A stretch of DNA of 64,000 nucleotides, from NCBI GenBank assembly GCA_910591455.2, contig OU342816.1:24253599-24317598 (forward strand). The letters are read 5' to 3'. How positions within the stretch are numbered: the first letter of the stretch is position 1; the number at the start of each line of letters is the position of its first letter. This DNA is from Pholis gunnellus (Eukaryota; Chordata; Actinopteri; Perciformes; Pholidae). This document shows positions 1 through 13,600 of the stretch, piece after piece. The translations under genes were made by a program, and so were the position numbers. The notes beneath the pieces are model-generated. The model ran no database searches and had not been told where the DNA came from. It saw nothing but the letters and a program-made list of their open reading frames with translations.

Positions 1-524
1 CGTAGCTGTGACGTCATAATGAGGTTATTAGAAGTGGAGAGCAGCACTGAAGGCCCAGCTATAAAATCCACGGCCCGCCACTGCCTTTAAGTGTATGTCT
101 CAATCCAGCGTGCAAAGTATGTCCACAGAAATGTTTGGTGACAGAAATCCCCTCACACATTGGAACCTAAACATTAACTCTGTGACATAAGGATGTAATA
201 AATGAAGAGGATTCATTTATGACGTCCGTTTGAGCAGAGTGACTCCAATTAGACATGACGTCGGTAGAACTGGCTTGTTAAACGCTGGCTACTCTGCTCC
301 ATGTCAGTGAAGCAGAGGAGCAGAGACCGAACAGCAGTCATGAGAGAGAAAAGTGGATCGTGAGTGATGAAGAGCAGGTGACTGTTACTCAGCAGAGGAC
401 CCCGTCTTGTTTACCATGCTTTGTAAAAGTGTGCACTTTTTGCTGTGTCATCACTATTCACATTATTCATACAATACATTTGTTTTATGATTAAATTATT
501 ATTAAGTTATTATTAATTACATTA

Positions 525-1180
525 AGTCCTGCATTCAAAATGTTACTTTAGTACAACAGTATAAGCATCAAAATATACTTCAAGTACCAAAAGTATGCAT
601 TATGCAGAATGGCCCATTTCAAATAATATATCTATGGTAGGCTGTCATCATTGATTTATAATTATTGATGCATCAATGTGTTCATCACTTTAATGTTGCA
701 GCTGGTATAGGAGGAGCTAATTTTAACAACTTTAAATTCATAATAATTACGCTATAATTAAGCTATTCGCTACTTAGTAATATATCAGTTTATTGGTTGA
801 TTTATATTTTGTATTAAGAATCTAATTCTGCAGAGTAGCCAAACTAGTAACTATAGTCAAATAAATGTAGTAAAGTTAAAATACAATATTTCCCTCCGAG
901 ATGTAGTGGGGTAGAACATAAAATGGAAATACTCAAGTAACGTACAAGTACCTCAAAATAGTACTTAAGTACAGTACTTGAGTAGCCTTGATGTACTTAG
1001 TTATATTCCTTCACTGCTAGAGGGAAGATTGTTTACAGGAGCACGAAGTTCTTCATAGATCTAATCTCCAATAATAGAACACTCAGGACATTTCCCTGAT
1101 TATATTTGCATACTTTTGCTTAACATTCTCAATACTTTTACAATGTGGTATTAGTACTTTTACTAAAGTAAAGGATCTGA
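525..1180. mobile_element. hAT-like MITE copies (fish AAGTACTT-rich repeat)
   Basis: The region starts with GTCCTGCATTCAAAATGTTA and contains CTTTAATGTTGCAGCTGGTA, then dense AAGTAC words (950-990), ending near CCTTCACTGCTAG. A further end-like piece at 1,105-1,180 reads TACTTTTACTAAAGTAAAGG. I recognise this as a widespread teleost repeat whose termini read CAGTGGTGGAA-like. A related copy is at 35,669-36,090. It may be two partly overlapping insertions. Confidence 0.6.
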
Positions 1181-1291
1181 CTACTGCAGAGCTCTGCATC
1201 AGAATGCAAAGCTCTCCGTGTCACTCTCTGTCTACAGTCTACACCTGGAGATGCTGTCTGTACTTAGAGCGCACACAGAAACAGTCCCCAC

Positions 1292-1297
<6 letters not shown>

Positions 1298-1327
<30 letters not shown>
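1298..1327. repeat. (CA)15 microsatellite
   Basis: Uninterrupted CA dinucleotides, preceded by GCGCG. Confidence 0.98.
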
Positions 1328-1329
<2 letters not shown>

Positions 1330-2569
1330 GACAGTAATACCACATCATTACGGCTGTGGCGATGACACAACAGCAGGTACTGCCTGATGCACCCATGTTT
1401 CATCCTCCGATTTCTAATTAGATTGATTTGCAATCGAACAAATTAAAGAATGAGACATCTCCCTGTCCAATTGGCTAATTGGATCCACTGTTAATGGCTG
1501 CTAAAAGAAACGTCAAGTTTAATTTCACACTTATTGACATGCAGTTGATGTGGATGACATTAATCTAATGATTATTCATAAGACGTTCCTATTATCATCT
1601 CTCTCCCTCTCTCACGGGGCATATCATTAAGCCGAAGCAAAACCATTAACCAGCATGGTTGCCATGGAAAATTCTCCTGATGATTTACTACCCACTGTTC
1701 AAATGGAAGGGCAGTTGTGTTCCACGAGCTGCCTACTTTGTGTGTAAAGAAATTGGATGTTGTGTCTAGAGGGTTGCTACATTAAAACCTTTTAAACTTT
1801 TTATTAAAGCGCAGTGCACCACGTTTAGCATGCTTCTATATGGCTCAAGGCTTCAATACAAATGTTCTTCACCTTCAGCTCTGACTGACTGAAGTGGCTT
1901 TAACAGGTAAAATCAATAAGTTCACCAGATCAGTCTATTTCATGGACAGACAGAGCAAATACTTCAGTAAATACTGTTTATTGCCGCAACTCAACGGGAG
2001 TTTCTAACTCAGCAAAAGAAAGTGATCACACAGGAGTATGTATTTTAATAAACAACAAAATAACTTCTTATCATGAGATTCTCCGTAGAACAGATTATTT
2101 CTGCATATCAAATATATAATATCTGCATGCACACTATGTATATTAGATGCTCCAGGAAAGCATCCCCTCATGTTCTTCTCAGGGTTAACTTAATTATCAG
2201 TACATTTAAATTCAGCACATATCTCAAAGAAATGTCTGTGGGTGGTATTAACGCAAGCTGCAATATATAGTGTATATATAGTTTATAGTAAAAATACCTC
2301 AATATAATGAGAGTCAATGTTGATGGCAGATGGCAACAATAAATATTTCCAACGGTTTGCCTCACGTTTATATTTAAAACTATTTATAAAGAAGAGGGGT
2401 ATTCCTCTGAGACGGTAGCGTAGAAAAGATGAACTCCAGCCAGCTCTATCTGTGACTGAAGTGCTGATTTAGTGGCTTTGCTCAGTAACTTGCAGCACTA
2501 AATATGTCTGAAGTGGTGATTTTAAAAAAGTCAGAAGATGTTAAATAAAAATAGCCAATTTATGCGGTA

Positions 2570-3345
2570 ACACTTTCTTTGAAGCCCAGGCCTATAATGC
2601 ATTCCAAGTATTGTTACAGTATAATGCAATATCATCTTCTTATAGCAGCTTGTAATTATAGTTATAAGCACTCATAAATATTCATATTGCTTTAAAAAAT
2701 TGGTCATAACTCATTATTAAGCATCTATTTATAAGGTCAAGAACCATAATACTTCATAACTGCTGCTCACTCACTTATTGCCAGTATAATGTGTTTATAA
2801 GTTACTGTCGTTGGTCATTGGGTTCTTTAAGTGATGTCATGAAATCCCTGAGTATAGGCAGAGATAATACATTACAAGCTGGTTATGAGTCACTATAAGT
2901 GCTCATTATTACCTTTTAGTAAAGTGAAAAATCAAACACACAATGATGTAAAATGATTTGAGATGTTTAATGGATCATAACTTGTACACCACTTATAGTG
3001 ACCTTTAACCAGCTTGTAATGTATTGTATCTGCCTATACATGAGTAATTTGACCACTTACAGTAACTTACAATCACAACAGTTATTGTCAATGCATTATA
3101 AAAAGATTATAATGTATTACAGGGCATTATAATACAATATAATCACTGACAAAATAAATCACTGAGTGACCAGCAATTATCTAGCATTATGACTGTTGAC
3201 CTAATAAGTCAATATAGAATGATTTATAATGTGTTATGACTATTGTTACAAAGCCATATGACTATTTATGATAGTTAATAACTACAAGTATACAGTGCTA
3301 TAAGAAGATTATAATACATTTTTAAAAGAACATGTTTATTATGCA
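2570..3345. mobile_element. Large foldback (long-inverted-repeat) element
   Basis: The two halves are imperfect reverse complements around a centre near 2,945. The best block pairs 2,851-2,900 (GTATAGGCAGAGATAATACA...) with 2,991-3,040, about 49 bp with only a few mismatches. Outer blocks containing ATCTTCTTATAGCA pair 2,632-2,650 with 3,296-3,312. There is no coding capacity. The left flank GGTAACACTTTCTTTGAAGC resembles a motif common at fish DNA-element ends. This fits a MITE whose right terminus is eroded. Confidence 0.65.
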
Positions 3346-3459
3346 TTTTAGACACTAGTTCAGAGCCCGTTTGGTGCTCTGAACAGAGCGTTTGCCCATT
3401 TGGAACTGGCCTGTTGCATGACTTCGGGTATTGCGGCTTACAGTGTTGTCAGGGGGTGT

Positions 3460-3527
3460 GGCCGTTCGTTGCACATGGCCGTTCGTTGCACATGGTTGTT
3501 TGTTGCGTATGGGTGTTTGTTGGCCAT
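3460..3527. repeat. 17-bp minisatellite, 4 units
   Basis: Two perfect tandem copies of GGCCGTTCGTTGCACAT (3,460-3,493) are followed by two diverged copies (GGTTGTTTGTTGCGTAT and GGGTGTTTGTTGGCCAT). Confidence 0.85.
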
Positions 3528-3529
3528 GG

Positions 3530-6500
3530 CCGTTGGGAACTCGAGTCCTTTTGCAGTTAATTTCTTGGCTCCTGGTCCCAGACGAGCTGCAGTTAAGTGA
3601 AGAAGAGTTGTAACATTAGCATATCCAGCGTCCAGCAGCAAAAGTCAACTTCAGTCAATGAGCCGCGGTCTGTTAAGCCTCGCTATGGTCAATACAAGTC
3701 CACAGAGCCCTAAAGCTCCACTGCTGCTAAACGGAGCGCTGTTTGCCTGTTTGTTCAAAGTCAAGCATTATTGAACAGTTGGGTCCAAATTGCACCATAT
3801 CGGACAAAGCACTCCATGGGGTCCCCAGCAATACACCCAGCAAGTGTTGAGTAGATCGGATGAGCAGTTCGCAGACAGACAGATATTCCTTTCTTTAAAG
3901 TTAAATGGCCGTCATAGAGAGTGCTAGCATTTATGCTTCAAGGCTTTTATGTACTTTGACAAAAAAAAGCCTTGAATCTGTTCGAGATTCTTCTTATGGT
4001 CTCAGTTTATTGTCAAAATACAGTTTAATGTTCACACATTGGATGTGTGACATTTGACAGAAAGTACTTTAGAGTCTAAATGACATGGCAAAACTGTAGT
4101 TTCAGGCAAAATCCACAAAGTGCTCTGGGCAGGGAGTCTAATTGGTTTCTACAGTGACACCAAAACTGGTGTCTGGGGTCACTGTGTCCTTTAGGCAATG
4201 AGGCATCAGTGTCCTGCAGTCAAAGGACCATGAGAACTGTAGAGAGGACAAAGTGTGCTTTGAGACACTGATTGGTATCTCTGACAACATTTACAAGAGC
4301 CTATTCATGAGGGTGTAGTTCACTGCAGAGGAGGCAAAGACTATAAAACAGATGAACTCCTCACGTGTTGAATCCACATCCACCGGACACGAGTCGCTCA
4401 TTATGTCACAAACATCTCTATCCCCTCCTCCCCTCACACCACATCACCAGGAAAATGAATATCACTCAATCCATAACACTTTGAAATGCATGAAGTGAAG
4501 GGGGTTTGCAGGTGAGGATGTGTGGGCGCCATGATTGTGTTGTGCTGGCTTAGAGAGATCCAACGAGAGCCTGCAGGGAGTTTGTCAGATTGAGGCGCTT
4601 CAACCTGTAAACTCGGGGTCCCTGGAGGTGTGAGATATTAGGTTTGGGAAAAGTTTCCTTTGGTCTCCTGAAGCCACTTATATCCTGGAGAAAATTGGCT
4701 TTCTGGACAAAACACTGTGCAGAGAGAGATAGGAAGAATTAAGTGCAAGGGCAACATCCCCAGAGGAAATAGAGACAAACAGAGAGCCACCTCTGTGTGT
4801 CTCACAGCAGGAAATGTCCATCCTAACAAGTTAAATATTAAAATCATATTTTTTATGAAACAAGTAGGCTACTGCCAGTGAGGGCGAGATAATTCCACTT
4901 TATTCCAAAGCATATCAGTCATTTCAAGAATGTTATTGGGTCAAGTGATATTAATCTGAAATCAGCCGTAACTCAAGATTTTCAAAATCCTTTTTGCAAC
5001 TTATACTCCAGTGGAAGTAGGAGCGGTTATCACACTCCATTTGGCAGATTTTGGTTCTCTCGTGATTTAAAAAATGACGAGTTAAGATGAATATGTTATG
5101 CAGTGTAATCATCTTGTGATGCCTGCCTGCTTTATGCTGGTTTACTACTGGAAAAGAGAGGAGCGTACTGAATGATGATACTGGAGAAATATGCAGTGCA
5201 ATAAGCTGCCTTTAACAAGTCCTCCAATCTTCACATGCAGACACACCTGCACTCAACATTTCACACCTGTACATGAACAGCCGACTGAATGTGTCGATCA
5301 AAGCACAACTAAGTGTAATATGACAATGTTATTTCACTAATTACAGATTCCCACGCCAAATATGGGGTGTCAAAACAACAGCTGTTTTATGTTACATGGG
5401 GGAGAGCTGAACGGAAACAATGGGCCTCGAGCTGCAGCGGCGATGAGGACTTTCTGTTTTTATATGGGGTGTTTTTTATGGAACAGATGGACTTCTCTTG
5501 GATTGAGAGGTCTGTTAGTTTTCATTTCACCCACTAATACTTTAATTAGAGAGGATTAAGTGAGCAGTATGTGACCCGAGCAGGTGATCAAATACTGAAC
5601 AGGGCAATAACAATCGCACGTTGAACGAAGGCACTACATGTGCAGGCTTTTCACTGGAGTTCAAGATAATACTGTGAAATCACATTAATATGCTTGTCTG
5701 CATATGAATGCAACTAAATGAAGTGAAAAAAGCTTTTAAATATTGTGTTTTATTAAGTACACACACACCTCACGCAGTGATCGGCCAGCTGTGTGCAGGT
5801 GAAATAGTAAACGCAGTTTGAACTTCTCTCTCTAGCTGTTTATGTCCATTCTTTACACTGTATCCGTCACTTTTCATGTGGACAACCTAGCGCATCACTA
5901 TGAATGCTTTACAGGAGAGACACTTTGAAAATGTGCAGCGTTGCCCCCATATCCTCAACTATTTTAGGCATCTTGCCTTATGTGTGTGCACAGGCCATAC
6001 TACATGTCAGTTGCTTAAATGATCCTCTCATCCACTCACCATGGACAGGCTAAGGGTTAAATGTCTTCCTCAAAGAAACTTCAACAGGACATCATAAACT
6101 GCAGCGCCCGCGCCCCCTCAACTTCAACGGCATGTGATCCTGGGTGTGTGGAGAACTTGGACTTGCTGCTATCCATCATCATCTGTCCAGTACAGACCAT
6201 GAGACAAACTCTCTGGCCTCCAATCTGAGCAACCTGAATCTTGATTGAAATACACCGTGTTTTACATTCAGGGACGAAAAGAAGTCAAGTCCTAAAGGAA
6301 ACAGGTTGGATTACACAGCCTTTTGAGTAGGTAACAATCTCCATGTGTCTGAGTGCTCTCAGCGGAGATTGGTAGGAAATAGGATCCAGCAGTGACTTTT
6401 CCACCACAGGAATGTTGGAGTTCCCAAAGAGAAGAATGAAGAACTGGTGGCAGGAAGACGGAGATGAGAGGAAGGGGGAAAGAGCAAGACGCTATGGTTA

Positions 6501-8300
6501 TCAGTTTCATACTTCTTTTCTGTCAGCGGGGATATACAGCCTTTAAACGAAGCCCTCATTTCAGCCTCGGTTCCCTGATCTCGGCTTTCTTGAGTCGGCC
6601 CGTCTTTAAATCCCTCCATCCATCCTGGCGATCCAGCGGCCCGAGCCAGGCTGTTACAGATGAAAGGATTGAGAGAATGAACGACCAAAAGGAGGGGCAG
6701 ACTCTTTGGATCAGAAGATGAAAACAATACAGCTCAGCAAACGTTTGTCCAAATGAGAATATGTATAAAATGTGGTTTAGATGTAATCAGTTTCATCTGA
6801 GCCCATTGGAAGCCGTCTGTTTCAATATCCTGCCCTGTAATGACTATTCTTCCTCTGGAATGTCTTTGAGAGATGTTAAAGGTCGCATTGCTTTCAAGCC
6901 GAGACGGACACAAGTTAACTGCAGTGCTTGGCACAGTCTGAATTTATATGCAACAACCCCGCGCCGTCTCCTGTGAGTATCACGTAGTCATGAATCTAAG
7001 ACGACCCTAGAACGCAGTGTTCCTTTGTAGAAACATCTCGTGAATTAAATGTAAATTATGACCATGTGATACAGAGGAAATGCATCACAGGCTACACGAC
7101 TTACAAGAGATATTTGGTAAGAAATATTTCCTGCAGAGCTTATTTAGCAAACACCCCGTTTCTCATTAGGCTCCAGATGCACAGCTGTTAAAGCTTCTTA
7201 AAAATCAATTTATTTGCATCTCTTTCCCTCCAGCACCGGCAAAATAAATGTACGTGCTGTCAGTGTGAACTGCCTCTTCCACGGCGCACTGGGGGTCATG
7301 CTTAATGAAACAAACAACAACCCGCCCAGCGGCGTTGTGTTGCTGCGGTTGTCCTCGGATGACTTCTGCCATGCTGGGGGTGAGTAAGCAGGGAAAGAAA
7401 CAGCGAGCAGAGATGCCTCGGACTGCCTAGGGAACAGTGCAGCATCAGCTCACAAATCTGTGCGTATTGTGAACCAAGGAGAAAAGTAGCCCGCTGTGTT
7501 ACACAGAACCAGAATGCACTCTGTTTCTCCCACCTGTGGAACAGACGTACTGCGTGGGGTGTTTCTGCTATAGATGGGGGAGGATCTCAGACAATGTGGC
7601 CTCCATCACAGCCATGACTAATGTCACAATGAAGGCTGGAGGGGAGGAAAGGAGGTGAGGGGAGAGAAGTCAACGAAAGCACACAAAAAGCTTATTTGCT
7701 GAAGTATTGTAAAATTAGTATTATCTAGTCTCATTTACAACATACTGTATTTATGCTAAACTAAGCTTGACTATATGGCAGAAGTAATCAGTACTGTATT
7801 GTTTGTCAACTAAAAGACACCTTATTATCTCGAGAACTGTAGTGTCCTTGCCTGGAAAAGAATAAAATAATCTTTTTAATTTAAAGCTGCTTTAATCAAT
7901 AAATATCGGCATCTTCTGCTTCAGGCTAAAACAATCCTTTTAATTCTCATCCAACTAGATTGGTTCTTTGAACACAGTTTGACAATTGATTTGTTAATCC
8001 TGGATTAAGTTATCTTAAAGCTACGGTGGGTAATGCATTTTAGAATCGTTTTTTTGTTATATTTGTTTTCATTATATCCGACAGCAATTCATAATTTATA
8101 TTTTCTGACAGTAAACATTTTTTAAAAAGTCGGTAGCTGTGGCTGAACAAGTAGAAGTATTTGTAACTGTTCATTATGAAAATTAAATTGAGATATTTAC
8201 ACCAACAGATTGTGATGATTCCTCAATTGCCTGCATGTTCTCATTTAAAGTCATAATTACATCAATATTGCTTATTATTATAAATCTGAGAAAGTAAGTC
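3530..8300. other. Intergenic, no gene recognised
   Basis: Mixed-composition unique sequence. Open frames here are short (the longest is 122 codons at 6,359-6,727, minus strand), overlap each other on both strands and show no known domain. Confidence 0.6.
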
Positions 8301-8535
8301 ATTTGTATCTGAAGATCATGAGTGGGCGACCGTGGCTAAGTGGAGAGCAGGGCCATCCTTCAATTTATTACTCTGTCATGTTTTTTTTAACTAAGCAACC
8401 AATCTACTTCCTGTTTACACCGTCATGCGCATGCCCAGTGTATGTTAATGGTCACGTGATATCCGTTTTCGAAGGTTGCCGTGTGGATGCAGATCAATTC
8501 GAAAACGATGCTGAAACACCCGTGTGGACGGAGAT

Positions 8536-8572
8536 CGTTTCTATTTGAAAATTCCGTTTCCAAATAGAAACG
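8536..8572. repeat. Perfect 12-bp inverted repeat, 13-nt loop
   Basis: CGTTTCTATTTG at 8,536-8,547 pairs with CAAATAGAAACG at 8,561-8,572. The surrounding 8,310-8,620 segment (GTGTGGATGCA, GTGTGGACGG) resembles DNA-transposon-derived repeats in fish genomes, which is an inference from memory. Confidence 0.6.
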
Positions 8573-9109
8573 GAGTGGTGTGGATGTACTCTAAGTCGGC
8601 TGACGTTGTCGACATAATTGAATATAGCAACGCAATATGTTTTCTGCCTCTCTAGACTGAAGGTAAATACACTTTCATCAACGTCAGTCACACAGTGTGC
8701 ATCTCACTTCTAGTGATCATGTTGTGTGGTTGACACCAAACTAAACAAACAGAGGGGGTGGCCAGTCTTCAAATCATGTGCCAACATGCGTTCGGGTACT
8801 TCCGGTGTCCGATGTAGGATGATGGGGTAATATACTCTCACCAAACTCCTGACACGGAAACCAGCAGCATATCTGACCAACTGTAACATTGGATTCAGAA
8901 TAGATTTTGTCCGTTAGCACTTCTCGTAATTTGGTAGTATGTTTGGTGCCACTATAATAACTTAAGGATTATCAAATCCCTCCTTGAATATCAAATTGTT
9001 AACATTGATTATTTACTGAGAGTTAAGTACAGTAAAACTTAGAGAGCTTTGCTTATAGGAGGGATATTTTTGAAATATAGTATTTATAATCATACGCACA
9101 TTGCTGACT

Positions 9110-9475
9110 TTGCTCCTTCACCGGAGTCTCTGTGTTTTCCCACCTCGCAGGTTTGCGTGGATCCTGGTGATACCTGGACCCTGGTCTTGCCTCCTGCCGT
9201 GGTTCTGTCATATGCATTGAATGTGTTGTAACTCTGTTATGTTGTTCATTCTGTACACATGACATCTATTGTACTTCTGTCCATCCTGATAGAGGGATCT
9301 CTCCTCTGTTGCTCTCCCACAGGTCTCTCCCTCTTTTCTCCCCATTAAAGGGGTTTTCCTGTTCCGATGTGAGGGTCCTGGGACAGAGGATGTCATATGT
9401 GTACAGATTGTAAAGCCCTCTGAGGCAAATTTGTGATTCGTGATTTTGGGCTATACAAAAATAAAGTGAATTTAA
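9110..9475 (+). repeat. Fish LINE-type 3' end
   Basis: The segment runs from about CTCCTTCACCGGAGTCTCTG through CCTGGACCCTGGTCTTGCCT and GATTGTAAAGCCCTCTGAGG to TTGGGCTATACAAAAATAAA. I recognise this order of blocks as an abundant percomorph repeat ending in a TACAAATAAA-like tail, consistent with a 5'-truncated non-LTR retrotransposon. The family is not certain. Confidence 0.65.
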
Positions 9476-9728
9476 CCTGTCCCCACAGAAGACACCTAGA
9501 CAGCTCTGAGGCAATATCTAATTTGCGCTATTTAGTGCCATATATATAGTAACAACTTATGTGTGTATTCAACAACTGTCAAATCAAGTAAAGAAAGTAC
9601 ACATCAATTATATTTTAACAATTATTATTCTCAGTTTTCCAATTTAACTGGATGGATTATAAATAATACATATAAATACATAAATAAATGTTCTCTCATT
9701 TCAAGTAAAATAATGGCTCCATCTAAAA

Positions 9729-9762
9729 GTAAAGGGGTTCGGGTTAACCCTAACCCCTTTAC
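9729..9762. repeat. 34-bp near-perfect palindrome with a CCCTAA core
   Basis: The arms GTAAAGGGGTT and AACCCCTTTAC surround CGGGTTAACCCT. There is one mismatched pair in 17. The right half contains the telomere-like CCCTAACCCC. Confidence 0.8.
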
Positions 9763-10504
9763 ACATCATTTTGTAGTTAAACTGTTGAAGTATACGGCTG
9801 TGAAAATACGTAATTATAAAGATAGCTTCCTAAATACAGTAAATCATCTGAATCTTGGTATAATACTGGCTGCGTTTATTGGAGGTTGTTTAAAATGTCT
9901 ATTAGATCAAAGGTATTAAGAGTCCATTTAGATGTACAGAATTATCTCGTGGCATTTCTGCTTATGTTCATAACCACATCTTGGCCAGATGAATGTAATG
10001 GCAACCGTTATACTCCAAATGAGATGTTAGCACAGTGCTCACTCACTTTAACTTGCTAAAGGATGAGACGGGCCGAGGAGAAAGTTTGTTCTTAAAGCAA
10101 TAGTTTGACTTTGTGTCTTTGCTCTGTACTGTATTTTGTCTATAGGAATACACAATTGCTGTGCTGTGTTGTAAGATTAACAATAAAACAATGAATTCCA
10201 TTTGGTCGTTGATGAAAAGGTTAGGATGCTTGAAATAAGAAATTCTGACTGAAAAAGTAGTTTTGTACTTGTCAGTGGTGATCAACAGCCTTATAATTAT
10301 GAAAATTCTAGTTTCAAGCATTAACTTGCTCAGAACCAGTAATAAAATCTCAGTAACAAGTTATAATACCTTATTAAGATAATTAAGGACTGAAACGCTT
10401 GAAACAAGTGAAACGCTCGAACATAAAAACTGCCTGGTAAGAAGAAATATCTTGTCAGACAAAAAGCAAGCATATATTGCCTTGATTTAAGATATTTCAT
10501 CTTA

Positions 10505-10655
10505 CTTAGATTTTCGATCCCCGGCTCCGCTAGTCCGCATGTCGATGTGTCCTTGAGCAAGACACTTAACCCCAAAAATTGCTCCTGTAGCTGTGCCTAC
10601 GGAGTGATAGAATCTGAATTGTAAGTAAGGATAAAGGCGTCTGCTAAATAACTGT
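10505..10655 (+). repeat. SINE/LINE-type repeat fragment
   Basis: It contains TTCGATCCCCGGCTCCGCTA, GTCCTTGAGCAAGACACTTA and a GGATAAAGGCGTCTGCTAAA tail. The tail is the form shared by many fish SINEs and their partner LINEs. It is a 3' fragment only; no tRNA-like head with A and B boxes was found upstream. Confidence 0.6.
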
Positions 10656-13600
10656 GATGGAATGTATTGGGTTCATCCCAAAATCTCTTGGTTATGATCC
10701 AGGTCAAATCTCATGTGTAAACTGGATAACTCTCTATCCATGGAGAGGAAGAGCAGGGTCCAGCGTCTCTTTCCTAATGACGGCCGTGTGTTCTGGTTGT
10801 CTCTTTTGTGGTCGTCTTTTATCAGAGGCAACACTAGGAGCGTAAATGAGGAGACCTAGAATGGATGATGCCTAATGATGAAGAACACCGCAGCAAGAGG
10901 AGGAAGGACATGATGGGAATGGAGGAAGGAAGTGTGACAGGTGGTGCAACACTGCCCCCGTGTGAGAAGACCTAGATGGTTGGCGTGGATGTTGAAGCCC
11001 GGCCTCTCAGCTCTGTGTCTGTCTATCAGCAGAGCCATGACATTCATCTTCCTTGTTCGACACCTGCTACAGGGAGCCATGCCCTTTTATGAGGAAGGCT
11101 TTATGTGGCTTACAGACTAGATCCCTTGTCAAGCTCAAAGCCGCATCGTTCCGACCTTTGACACACTCCCCCCTCCTTGTTTACAGTGAGGGACCCTCTG
11201 CCAGTAGATTTCATGTCAGTCAGCAAAAATAGAAAAAGCAATAGAGATGCCAAGAATCTGCCAGCGTGAGAGTCAGGGAGGAGAGACAACCATTGCAGTT
11301 TACTGTAGAACCGGTCTGAAGACAGTTGTTTTACCTCAAGAGTTAGCTGTGGAGGAGAAGAATAGATGGATGTATTTTTGGATGGTACAGACGAGTGCAG
11401 AACGAGGCTGGGAAGATCTGAAATGTTGTACAGATCCTGCTGACCTTTCCTGTGACATGTTTGCTGGCTTTTTTGAAAAGGGCAGCCTTGAAAAATAGGA
11501 GCAAGCCTTTCCAAAGAGGCAGTAAACACAGAGGGGAACGCCAGATTACAACACTGATACTGACTGCTCAGTGACACACAAAGGCCATTACAGAAACAGG
11601 CAAACAAAATCAAAAGGTGACCTACAACTTCAATATAATGCAACACATATAGATACATTTCCATTGACACACATGGATATTTATATTGATACACTATAAT
11701 ATACAGATTGCAAACCAAAGTGTTTGGATGGCTGTTTAAGACCCAAAGAACCGTGACTATCTAAGGCATCAGAGAGTGTCGACTCAGCATGGACATGGAG
11801 ACTCCAGCTATTAACTGTTCAAGAAGTAGTATCAGACACTAGACACAACTAAACAGGCTCGGACAAAAATAGTTCATCAACGCAATTACAGAAGGATTTG
11901 TAAAAATGTTGTATGTGTTTTCACAATGTTTTGATCTTCAAAATGTAAAGTCAGTTCAATGATTGTAGAAGATGCAGCAAAGTGTAGGGCTCATGAACGC
12001 ATTCTAAACCCATTAAATAAACTTTAAACTAAACACGCCTTAGTTGTTAGGGGTCGGTCATAAATTATTCACTTGCAGATGTAGAACGGTTCAAAGTCAA
12101 AGCGCTCCATGCGGATACATCTTTGCAATTAGTCTCAAGCACACTACAAGATTCATCACAATTGCTTATTTCGCTGCATATAACTATCGCCATCACACTG
12201 CATGTCCACAAGGCCCATTGTTCCTGTGGCCGTGTGATGGATTAAAATGACACACACTAATAAGCACAGCTTCCACTGCCGTCGAGCAAATTTCATTCTG
12301 ACAGGACAGTGTGAGCTCCCTTTTCCCCTTGTTCAGCATGACGGCAGCTTTGTTCTTAAAATAGTCGGCCTTGGGATTTAAATTCAGTCTGGAGTATTGA
12401 GAGCAATGAGACAAGATCAAAGAGGTCTCTTTAGACTCACTTACTGCAGAAGAGAGAGGAGGCGAGAGAAGAGAGGAGAGAAAACTCTAGTCTCTCTGGA
12501 TCACATAGGGAAATTGTTCTACGCACACTTCCAGCAAATCATATTAGATAGAGTCACTGTGGCAACTGGAGAAGATCATCTTTAATGTGCTCTTTAATGA
12601 GAGGGAAAATGTTTGTCTCTTGTGATTGAAGCCCTCGCTGTGCAAATTATTTCCAAATCAGTTGAGCAGCATGGGCTCTTCACTGATGAAAAGTGGCTGA
12701 GGGATAGCATTCAATTAGTGCATTAGATTGACACAATCAGAACATGTAATGGGTTTTAAGGCCTGGGCTACAGGCTCATCACTCAACAACTGTGAATGGC
12801 TCCAAAAAGGTAATCATTAGCAAACTGAATGAACAGCCGTTAGCTGGTTCTATAGCTACGGTGCAGCGTGCGGAGCTTCCACCTACAGTCACAACACGCT
12901 CTGGGAGGTCTGGACAGATTTGTCTGCTTTGCTCTAGAGGACTGTAGTCACTGGTGAGTTGGACGACAGCTGTTCCAGAAACATCTAGAGGGACATTTTT
13001 ACCTCCCATTTTAAAAGGAACATCCACATGAAACTTCCCCTTACAAAAATGCACGAGTAAATTCATGCACAGCAGTGCACGTGCACATTGACCTGTGAAC
13101 GTAATTCTCAGCTCTACATGCACCAGGTACACGTAATCAGGGCTGCCAACTCAGACTCATGCTCAGTGAACACTTTTCAAAACGCTCTCACGCCCACATT
13201 TTTCTCATGCATGAAAAATACATTTATAACGGATACAGTCACGGCGAGAAGAGATGATGGTGACAGCACAAGGACAAATAAGACGGAGCAGACAGAGCAT
13301 TAGCAGCACCGTAAAGCGCTGCTGTTAAGTGAGCCATCGCTTGCAAAAACGCGGTCAGGCCGGCCTCCGCTTGGATTTGAATGCACGTCCATTAGTGTTG
13401 TTACGGTACCGGTACTTGGAGCGCCTGAAAAGGACGAAGGGACACTTGCATTACAACAATAACTTCTCATATTCTAAATACCAATAAAACCATCAGCGAA
13501 GAAGTCCTGAACAGTTTCCACAACGCCGCCATAAGCACAATGGACTCCTCTTCAATTGTTCCCGACTATGATCATTAGTAGAATCACAGGACATCACTGC

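Noticed and set aside
11110..11718. 202-codon open frame on the minus strand
   Set aside because: No recognisable domain, Ser/Leu-rich low-complexity composition, no initiation or splice context, and an overlapping frame on the other strand. A 600-nt frame is expected occasionally in 64 kb.
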